Positions 33,242 to 39,068 of a stretch of DNA of 39,068 nt are shown here, in pieces (positions within the stretch are counted from its first letter, which is position 1; every line of letters starts with the position of its first letter). A program made the translations under genes and the position numbers. Below the pieces are notes generated by a model. It saw nothing but the letters and a program-made list of their open reading frames with translations, was not told the DNA's origin and did no database searches. The DNA comes from Gemmatimonas sp. GTDB lineage: Bacteria > Gemmatimonadota > Gemmatimonadetes > Longimicrobiales > Longimicrobiaceae. The DNA is taken from the NCBI GenBank assembly GCA_009380025.1, contig WHSP01000025.1, positions 1 through 39,068 on the forward strand, in the 5' to 3' direction.

Positions 33242-33814
33242 TCAATCCGCCAATTTGGCGTATCGAATCGTCAGGTTTCGAGGCTCCCCGTCCGGCGTGT
33301 AGAAGTCGACGAACTGAATCTTGTACACCTCGTCTCCACGCTTGATGAGGAAGACGTCGTACGTCGGCCAGATCAAGTGCTGTCCAGCGAGGTTGTAGCG
33401 ATACCAGGGATTCGTGTCGAAGACGCCACCATCCCAGGCCCCAGGATCCGTCGGGAGATCCGCCGTACCAACGGACTCGAAATCGGCAAGCGCGGCCTCG
33501 ACGGCCAGCGCCTGGATTTCCTCATCGCCGAGCCCCTGGTTCCGGCAGATACAATAGGCGACCACGTCGCCAGGGCCGGACTCTCCGCCGTTCACCGAGA
33601 CGGTCGTGCCGAGGATACCGAGGTCCCATTCCGAGGACGCGACGGGATCGGCAACATCGATCTGAAAGGAGGACGCGCCGAAGTCGAGGAACACCCAGTC
33701 GCCTGACACGTCCACGGTACCCGAGAGCACGTCTTGCGCGGTGGCAAGCCTCAGCGGAGCTACCGCTGCGGTGATCCCGGCGGCAACGGTCAGATAGTGG
33801 ATGATCTTAGTCAT
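33242..33814 (-). CDS. HmuY-like secreted protein
   Basis: This 190-residue protein has a signal peptide (about residues 1-27, ending in ATAQD) and no lipobox. The mature part shows SSEWDLGILGTTVSVNGGESGPG and, near the end, YDVFLIKRGDEVYKIQFVDFY, the two hallmarks of the HmuY family. HmuY from Porphyromonas binds heme; most environmental homologs are uncharacterised and the two histidine heme ligands are not evident here. The ATG at 33814 follows GAAGGG. Its gene is downstream of an iron(III)-type ABC operon, and an inverted repeat lies 40-65 bp upstream of its start. Confidence 0.78.
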   Translation of the reverse strand: MTKIIHYLTVAAGITAAVAPLRLATAQDVLSGTVDVSGDWVFLDFGASSFQIDVADPVASSEWDLGILGTTVSVNGGESGPGDVVAYCICRNQGLGDEEIQALAVEAALADFESVGTADLPTDPGAWDGGVFDTNPWYRYNLAGQHLIWPTYDVFLIKRGDEVYKIQFVDFYTPDGEPRNLTIRYAKLAD

Positions 33815-33854
33815 ATGAGCCCTTCGTCAGATCTCGAGGCGGTCGGCAAGAGTC

Positions 33855-33877
33855 AGCGTACTGGAGTAATGTACGCT
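33855..33877. promoter_or_regulatory. Inverted repeat upstream of the HmuY-like gene
   Basis: AGCGTAC (33855-33861) and GTACGCT (33871-33877) form a perfect 7-bp inverted repeat with a 9-bp centre, between the HmuY-like gene and the ABC permease gene. It has the size of a repressor operator. It is not a Fur box as I know it. A clear -35/-10 pair is not visible next to it. Confidence 0.45.
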
Positions 33878-33974
33878 ACCACGCTTGGGAAAGTGCCGAG
33901 GCGAATCATGAGTGGTAATCGTGACAAGTCCAGAGAGAGGTCGGCACGGGAGCTGACAAAAACGATGCTCGTGC

Positions 33975-35729
33975 CTACGTACCGGGAGTACCGCTCACCT
34001 TTCCGTATCCCAACATAAAGACGAGCGCCATCAGTGCGATCAGGAATACACCGTAAGCCGCGGCGCCGCCGAAGTCGAACTCTCGGAGTTGCGACAGGAT
34101 GGCGATCGAGATGGGCCGGGTACGCTGCGTATACAAGAGGATCGAGGCGACGAACTCCCCCAGCGCCGTGACGAATGCGAGGAGGGCGCCGGCGGCAAGA
34201 CCAGGAAGGACCAGGGGTAGTGCGACGCGGCGCATCGTCGTCGTCCACGACGCACCGAGCGACGCCGACGCCTCCTCGAGGGCGGGATCGAACTGCCGGA
34301 AGCTCGTGAGCGCGGCGCGCGTCACCAGGGGAATGTTCCGGATGAAATAGGCAAGGGGCAGGATCGCGAACGTGCCGACGAGCAGGAATCGTCCGGCCAG
34401 AGGCTGATCGGCATTGAAGGTCGTTGCAAGGGCCATGGCGAGCACCGTGCCTGGCAGTGCCCACGGCAGGATGACGAGAGCGCCCAGGATCGCCTTGCCA
34501 CGGAACTGTCTGCGAACGAGAAGGTAGGCGGCGAGGAAGGCGAGCACGACGTTCGCCGCGGTCGCTATCGTCGCCATCTGGAACGAGTTGACGATGGGTG
34601 TCAACATCTCTGGCCGAGAGAAGAGATTTACGTAGTTCTCGGCGGAATAGGTCGGTGGGAAGAGCTGCGTCGTCCAGGTTCCTTCCGGAACGAAGGAGAC
34701 CAGAAGGACCGTCGCGTGCGGGAGAAGGAGCAAGATCGTCAGCGACCAGGCGAGGACGCCGAGCAGTGTCGTGGTCCCACGGCCCTGCTTCGCCGCCGCT
34801 CCAGCCCCGACGGCACCTTTGCCCGCACCGGTGTAGATGCGGCGCGCCTCGTAATACTGGAGCATTGCGAGGAAAGCGATCGACACCCCCGCCAAGATCA
34901 CCGTCTCGACCGCTGCGATCGCCAGGTCACCGTTGAGCTTGCTGACGTAGATCTGCGTGCTGAGGACCCGGAATCCACCGCCGAATATGTATGGCGCGCT
35001 GAACGAGCCCATGGACGTCATGAAGACGAGGAGCCCGGCACCGGCGAGTGCGGGCGCTAGCATGGGCAACGTCACGCGCCGCAGGGTGGTGAAACGGGAC
35101 GCACCGAGAGCGGCAGCAGCCTCTGCGTACCCACCGTCGAGCCGAGCCAGGGCAGCACTCGTGAAGAGGTAGAAGTACACGTACATCGTGTACGAGTGGA
35201 CGAGCAGGATCGCCCACGGACCGGTAAGCCGCCACGGTGGACGGTCGAGACCCAGCAGACCCTGGACAGTGCGCGCGACGAAGCCGCTCTCGCCATAGAG
35301 GAACAGGAAGGCGATGACGCCTACGAGGGGCGGGAGGAGCACCGGCAGCGCAACCAACCCCCCGAGGATCGAGCGACCCGGGAACGAGTAGCGGGTGAAC
35401 AGGAACGCGAGGGGCACTCCGATCAGGCCGGAGAACAGCACACTCGCAGCAGAGATCCAGACGCTGTTCCACAGCGCTTCGCGTTCCGACGAGCTCTCGG
35501 CGAACCGTCTGTAGTTCTCGACGGTCCACTCGGCGCCCTCGCGGAGAGAGTCGCCGAGTACGAACAGGTTCGGGTACAGAACGAGCCAGATGAGCAGCAG
35601 GATCACGACGGCGCCGAGGGCACCCGGACGCATGATCGGAGCACCGAGCCTTCGGCGAGAACTGGGCGGCGGGGGACGAGGCACGGGTGGGGGAACCCTC
35701 GATGCGACCGCCTCTGCGACCTCGCTCAA
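33975..35729 (-). CDS. Iron(III)-type ABC transporter permease, two fused halves
   Basis: This 584-residue protein has about 12 membrane helices in two homologous halves joined by a linker near residue 300. Each half has an ATPase-contact (EAA) loop: EAAAALGASRFTTLRRVTLP and EEASASLGASWTTTMRRVALP. This is the FbpB/SfuB/ThiP-like plan. The proline-rich N-terminus is cytosolic. The ATG at 35729 overlaps the ATPase gene stop. It forms the channel of the importer made with the next two genes. Confidence 0.92.
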   Translation of the reverse strand: MSEVAEAVASRVPPPVPRPPPPSSRRRLGAPIMRPGALGAVVILLLIWLVLYPNLFVLGDSLREGAEWTVENYRRFAESSSEREALWNSVWISAASVLFSGLIGVPLAFLFTRYSFPGRSILGGLVALPVLLPPLVGVIAFLFLYGESGFVARTVQGLLGLDRPPWRLTGPWAILLVHSYTMYVYFYLFTSAALARLDGGYAEAAAALGASRFTTLRRVTLPMLAPALAGAGLLVFMTSMGSFSAPYIFGGGFRVLSTQIYVSKLNGDLAIAAVETVILAGVSIAFLAMLQYYEARRIYTGAGKGAVGAGAAAKQGRGTTTLLGVLAWSLTILLLLPHATVLLVSFVPEGTWTTQLFPPTYSAENYVNLFSRPEMLTPIVNSFQMATIATAANVVLAFLAAYLLVRRQFRGKAILGALVILPWALPGTVLAMALATTFNADQPLAGRFLLVGTFAILPLAYFIRNIPLVTRAALTSFRQFDPALEEASASLGASWTTTMRRVALPLVLPGLAAGALLAFVTALGEFVASILLYTQRTRPISIAILSQLREFDFGGAAAYGVFLIALMALVFMLGYGKVSGTPGT

Positions 35730-36793
35730 CTACTCTCCAGGGGGAACGCATGCAACGGCGGGTCTTGTTCGGCCGTGACGAGGACCTCCTGTTCCTCGAG
35801 GCGCCGACCGTGGCCCGGCACGGTCACGAGCAGCTCGTTGCCGCCGGCCATACGAACTCGATAGGCGGTGTTCGCGCCAGCGAAGCGCCGATCGACGACC
35901 TGCCCGGCAAGTCCTACTGCACCGTTGCCCGATTGGGACGGGACGATCCGAAGAGCCTCCGGCCGCACCATCACGCGGACCCGACCCTCCTGGTGAGAGT
36001 GCAAGCGCACCCGCCATTCCGCGCCACCCACTTCGACCATCCCCTCCTCGCCGTCGCGTGTGACGACGCGACCCTCGATGAAATTGGCACGGCCGACGAA
36101 CGTCGCCACGAACGGAGTCGAGGGGGTTCGGTACAGCTCCTCGGGGGTACCGAGCTGCTGGAGCTCGCCGTTTCGCAGCACCGCGATTCGATCGGAGAGG
36201 GCGAAGGCCTCTTCCTGGTCGTGCGTCACAAAGATGGCGGTGATCCCGATGCGCTTGAGGAGAGCACGGAGCTCCTCGCGAGTCCGCTCACGGAGAGCGG
36301 CGTCCAGATTGGAGAGCGGTTCGTCCAGCAGGAGGACGGGCGGTTCGGGAGCGAGCGCACGCGCGAGTGCGACGCGCTGTTGCTGACCTCCGGAGAGCGC
36401 CTGAACTGCGCGCTTCTCGTAGCCCGTGAGATCCACGCGCGCGAGCGCCTCCGGCACCTTCGTGCGGATCTCAGAGGCCCGGACGCCCTTAGCCTTCAAA
36501 CCGAACGCGACGTTTTCGAAAACGTCGAGATGTGGAAAGAGGGCATAGCTCTGAAAGACCATCCCCATTCCGCGGCGTTGGGCTGGGAGGTCCGTGACGT
36601 CGCGTTCGCCGAGAACGATCCGCCCCGACGTCGGGCGTTCGAATCCTGCGATCATCCGGAGGGTGGTCGTTTTCCCGCAACCGCTGGGGCCCAGCAGGCT
36701 CAAGAACTCACCAGGATGGACTTCCAGCGATAGCTCCCTCACAGCGACCGTCGTACCGAAGCGCTTGGAGAGCGCCTCCAGACTCAGCTTCAT
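35726..36793 (-). CDS. ABC transporter ATP-binding protein, iron(III)/polyamine class
   Basis: This 355-residue protein has Walker A GPSGCGKTTT, the Q-loop VFQSYALFPHLDV, the signature LSGGQQQRVALARAL, Walker B VLLLDEPLSNLD, the switch histidine VTHDQEEA, and a C-terminal TOBE domain (about 240-350). The class serves Fe3+, putrescine/spermidine, thiamine or phosphonate imports; the partner binding protein points to iron. The ATG at 36793 overlaps the binding-protein stop as ATGA, and its own stop overlaps the permease start. Confidence 0.95.
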   Translation of the reverse strand: MKLSLEALSKRFGTTVAVRELSLEVHPGEFLSLLGPSGCGKTTTLRMIAGFERPTSGRIVLGERDVTDLPAQRRGMGMVFQSYALFPHLDVFENVAFGLKAKGVRASEIRTKVPEALARVDLTGYEKRAVQALSGGQQQRVALARALAPEPPVLLLDEPLSNLDAALRERTREELRALLKRIGITAIFVTHDQEEAFALSDRIAVLRNGELQQLGTPEELYRTPSTPFVATFVGRANFIEGRVVTRDGEEGMVEVGGAEWRVRLHSHQEGRVRVMVRPEALRIVPSQSGNGAVGLAGQVVDRRFAGANTAYRVRMAGGNELLVTVPGHGRRLEEQEVLVTAEQDPPLHAFPLESS

Positions 36794-37830
36794 CCCGCGC
36801 GGACGTTCTCGTCCCAGTAGCGCATCCACTCCGGCCCGCGCTCGTGGAGCAGTTGCCAGTCGATGGGCTCAGGGACGATGAGATCGCGAGCACGCCGGAG
36901 CTCAGGAGGGAGCGAGTCGACCGGGATGTCGGTTCGGGCCGGAAGCCGGTAAAACTCACGGGCCGCGAGGAGCACTTCCCCCTCTTCGCCAATGAACTCG
37001 ACGAAGCGTCCGGCGAGCTCCGGATTCGCGCTTCCGTTCACCACGGCGATCGCATCCTCCACGAGCGGCGTGCCACTCGAGGCATAGAGGTAGTCGATCG
37101 GGTAGTCCGTGGTCGCTCGAAGGGCCTCGATATCGGGCATGTCCCACAAGGTAACGAGGCCTTCCCGTCGTGAGAGCTTCTGGTAGAGAAGGGTGGGATT
37201 GAGCACGTACTCTCGGGTGCGAGCGTCGAGCTGTCTGAGCCAATCGAAACCGCCGTCCGTTGCCCCGGTCTCTCGCACCGAACGCTGGATCACCATCCCG
37301 AACAGCGTTCGCATCGTGCCGCTGGCGACCGGATCACGAATCAGGATCTCGTCGGTCCAGCGCTCGTCCAGAAAATCGTCCCAGTCCTGCGGTGCGGCGG
37401 CCGAGTCGACCACTTCACTGTTGTAGGCGATGATCAGGGGCGTCAGGTACACTCCCTGGTACCTGTCCTGTTCGTCGCTGTAGTCGGCGACCTGTGAAGA
37501 CCAGGTGGGCGAGAACGCCTGAAGCAGGCCTTCTTCGGCGGCTGCGTGGAAGAGCTGGCTCGGGCCGCCGAACCAAACATCGGCCTGTGGATTTGCGCGT
37601 TCGGAACGAACGCGGTCCAGAACCTCCTGTGAGCCCATGTCGAGCCACTGGACATCGACATCGGGGTTCTGAGTCTCGAACCGCTCCTCGAAGGTACGGA
37701 GCAGATCGGGCCCATGAGGCGAGTAGACGACGAGCACCTGCCGACCGTCCGATGGCGAGCATCCAGCCACCAGCGCCGCAATCAGGGCTGCGATCGTAAG
37801 CCGCGATCGGGTCATCGCTCCACCGCTCAT
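36790..37830 (-). CDS. Iron(III)-type ABC transporter substrate-binding lipoprotein
   Basis: This 346-residue protein has a lipobox (LVAGC, C24). The mature part is a type II periplasmic binding fold, with LVVYSPHGPDLLRTFEERFE at the start, ADVWFGGPSQLFHAAAEEGLL, GVYLTPLIIAYNSEVV, and SGTMRTLFGMV. This matches the FbpA/FutA/SfuA group that binds free Fe3+, although 2-aminoethylphosphonate and thiamine carriers share the fold. The ATG at 37830 overlaps the stop of the upstream PIG-L gene (ATGA); an internal ATG at 37815 is the alternative. It is the first transporter gene in a three-gene, fully overlapping importer unit. Confidence 0.9.
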   Translation of the reverse strand: MSGGAMTRSRLTIAALIAALVAGCSPSDGRQVLVVYSPHGPDLLRTFEERFETQNPDVDVQWLDMGSQEVLDRVRSERANPQADVWFGGPSQLFHAAAEEGLLQAFSPTWSSQVADYSDEQDRYQGVYLTPLIIAYNSEVVDSAAAPQDWDDFLDERWTDEILIRDPVASGTMRTLFGMVIQRSVRETGATDGGFDWLRQLDARTREYVLNPTLLYQKLSRREGLVTLWDMPDIEALRATTDYPIDYLYASSGTPLVEDAIAVVNGSANPELAGRFVEFIGEEGEVLLAAREFYRLPARTDIPVDSLPPELRRARDLIVPEPIDWQLLHERGPEWMRYWDENVRAG

Positions 37831-39068
37831 TCCGCCCCCAGGGCGAGGAGGTTGGCGAACAGTCGATAGGCCCCCGGCACGCCAGCTGGTAGCTGTCGGA
37901 AGAGCGCCAGCCCAGTGTAGACGTACGTGCCCTCGCCGTACTCGGCGATGACCAGGCCACCGCGCTTCGGGTCCTCGCCCGGATCGGCCATCTCCATCAA
38001 GGGCGAATAGCGATCGTCCCAGCTGTTCAGGAAATAGAGACCGCGCTCCTGGATCCAGCCCTCGAAATCCGCATCCGTAATCCGGTTCGGAGTCGTGAAG
38101 ACACGGTGCTGCGGATCGAGCAGGGTGACCTCGGCCGTGTGGTCGGTGATGCGATCGTGGGGACGCGCCATCTCGATCGGGTACGGGGCGAGCCCGGGCG
38201 TAGTGTACTGGTACTGGTTGTACTGAACGATCGCGGTCCCACCCTCTGCAACGTAGTCCAGCAGCCTCTGATTGTGCGCGACGAGATCGGGGCGCCCCTC
38301 GTACGCCCGGATCCCCACAACGATCGCATCGAAGTCATCGAGGGGAGCCGAAGCGAGATCGTCAGGGGTGAGCAGGACGACGTCCACCCCAAGCTCCGCT
38401 AGCGTCGCTGGGACCGGATCGCCGGTGGACGCGATGTAGCCGACGCGGAGGTTCTCGGGCAGCTCGGCGTCGAGTGCCTGGACGTCGATCGTCGCGCTCC
38501 GGAAGAGCGGGCGTGGGTGGATGTGCTCGTAGTCGACCAGTGAGTAGCCGCGATCGAACCGGCGACCGCTCTCGTCGATGAAAACCGCCTGAACGACGAA
38601 GCGCTCCTGATCGACCTCAGCCGGGGGATGGATCGTGAACTCCCGAACCAGTTCCTCGCCCGCACTTGCGAATCGGATCGGAACGGAGTCTGGCTCGACC
38701 CGCCATCCCTCTGGCACATCAAACCGGAGGCTCCCCGCGATCCCCCCGGGCTCCTCGGCAATGAGCCGCACCGAGAAAGAAAGGGGCTCACTGGCGCGAG
38801 ACGCGGGGAGCACGGTCAGTTGCGGCTCGACGTTCACCGCGACGGCCGGAACGACCCGGACAGGACGTCGAAACTCCCCGCGCCACTGATCCACATCGCG
38901 ATAGGTCGCCTCGACCTCCTCCTGGACGGCTATCCCTCGGACCTCGAGAGCCACTGTAGATCGGATGTCTGCTAGTTGGAACGGTACGCCGACCTGCCCA
39001 GCTTCCGACGGCCATCGATACCGGGTTTCCTCCCTCGGGATCCGGTGGAAGTACGGCTCGGTGGCGAT
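37827..39068 (-). CDS. PIG-L family deacetylase, C-terminal part (runs off the right edge)
   Basis: The minus-strand frame is open from the stop at 37827 to base 39068, so the true start is beyond the window; a GTG at 38954 in the same frame is internal. The visible 413 residues begin with EPYFHRIPREETRYRW and end with GTYVYTGLALFRQLPAGVPGAYRLFANLL, both known to me from the long C-terminal region of large PIG-L (LmbE-like) deacetylases of Bacteroidota and Gemmatimonadota. A central class I glutamine amidotransferase-like fold is likely (LDDFDAIVVGIRAYEGRPDL, LLDYVAEGGTAIVQYN). The zinc-dependent deacetylase domain would lie in the unseen N-terminus. Its stop overlaps the iron-binding lipoprotein start. 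Confidence 0.8.
   Translation of the reverse strand: MATEPYFHRIPREETRYRWPSEAGQVGVPFQLADIRSTVALEVRGIAVQEEVEATYRDVDQWRGEFRRPVRVVPAVAVNVEPQLTVLPASRASEPLSFSVRLIAEEPGGIAGSLRFDVPEGWRVEPDSVPIRFASAGEELVREFTIHPPAEVDQERFVVQAVFIDESGRRFDRGYSLVDYEHIHPRPLFRSATIDVQALDAELPENLRVGYIASTGDPVPATLAELGVDVVLLTPDDLASAPLDDFDAIVVGIRAYEGRPDLVAHNQRLLDYVAEGGTAIVQYNQYQYTTPGLAPYPIEMARPHDRITDHTAEVTLLDPQHRVFTTPNRITDADFEGWIQERGLYFLNSWDDRYSPLMEMADPGEDPKRGGLVIAEYGEGTYVYTGLALFRQLPAGVPGAYRLFANLLALGAE

Noticed and set aside
38628-38975. Small plus-strand frame opposite the PIG-L gene
   Set aside because: It is antisense to a frame that stays open to the window edge and matches the PIG-L tail.

Overview
This is a high-GC (clearly above 60%) bacterial chromosome segment with dense, mostly co-oriented genes, many 4-bp start/stop overlaps (ATGA, GTGA, TTGA), lipoprotein-rich secreted hydrolases and two sigma-54 activators. 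The mix of an atpZ-atpI-atpB operon start, paired M48 lipoproteins, a HmuY-like secreted protein, a large PIG-L deacetylase tail and an archaemetzincin suggests a Gemmatimonadota-like lineage. That assignment is an inference from gene families, not from a marker-gene search. I see no CRISPR array, integrase, transposase or prophage. Most of the window is ordinary chromosomal backbone with a more accessory right half.

Layout, left part (1-10 kb). The start of an F-type ATP synthase operon runs off the left edge (atpZ, atpI, atpB on the minus strand) behind a good sigma-70 promoter that is covered by a 26-bp dyad. Divergent from it are a CNNM/CorC-type transporter, a broken threonine dehydratase remnant, a gamma-carbonic anhydrase-like protein and glycine oxidase (thiO). 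After a palindromic repeat come prepilin peptidase and a SpoU/TrmH RNA methyltransferase (minus strand), two M48 metalloprotease lipoproteins and thiD (plus strand), then purine nucleoside phosphorylase (minus strand).

Middle part (10-21 kb). This is a protein quality-control block on the plus strand: dnaK, a DegP/HtrA protease, tRNA-Leu(UAG), trigger factor, clpP, clpX and engB. A sequence closely matching a sigma-54 -24/-12 promoter lies about 235 bp upstream of dnaK. A sigma-54 activator with a degenerate receiver domain sits convergently at the other end of the block, behind a second copy of the palindromic repeat. gcvT and argF follow as an overlapping pair on the minus strand.

Right part (22-39 kb). 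A small lipoprotein is translationally coupled to a lipoprotein with an Ig-like domain and an HExxH metalloprotease domain. On the minus strand are threonine synthase with a zinc-ribbon protein, an FAD amine oxidase/protoporphyrinogen oxidase-like enzyme, a 61-residue unrecognised protein with a very strong terminator, a small conserved-looking hypothetical protein, and an overlapping cassette of histidine kinase, sigma-54 response regulator and archaemetzincin. Upstream of these are a HmuY-like secreted protein and a fully overlapping iron(III)-type ABC transporter operon (binding protein, ATPase, fused permease) that follows the C-terminal part of a PIG-L family deacetylase running off the right edge.

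The observations most worth following are the sigma-54-like promoter of the dnaK block together with the nearby activator, the dyad on the atp promoter, the kinase-regulator-archaemetzincin cassette, the small protein at 28.8 kb with its upstream repeated half-sites, and the internally deleted threonine dehydratase relic.
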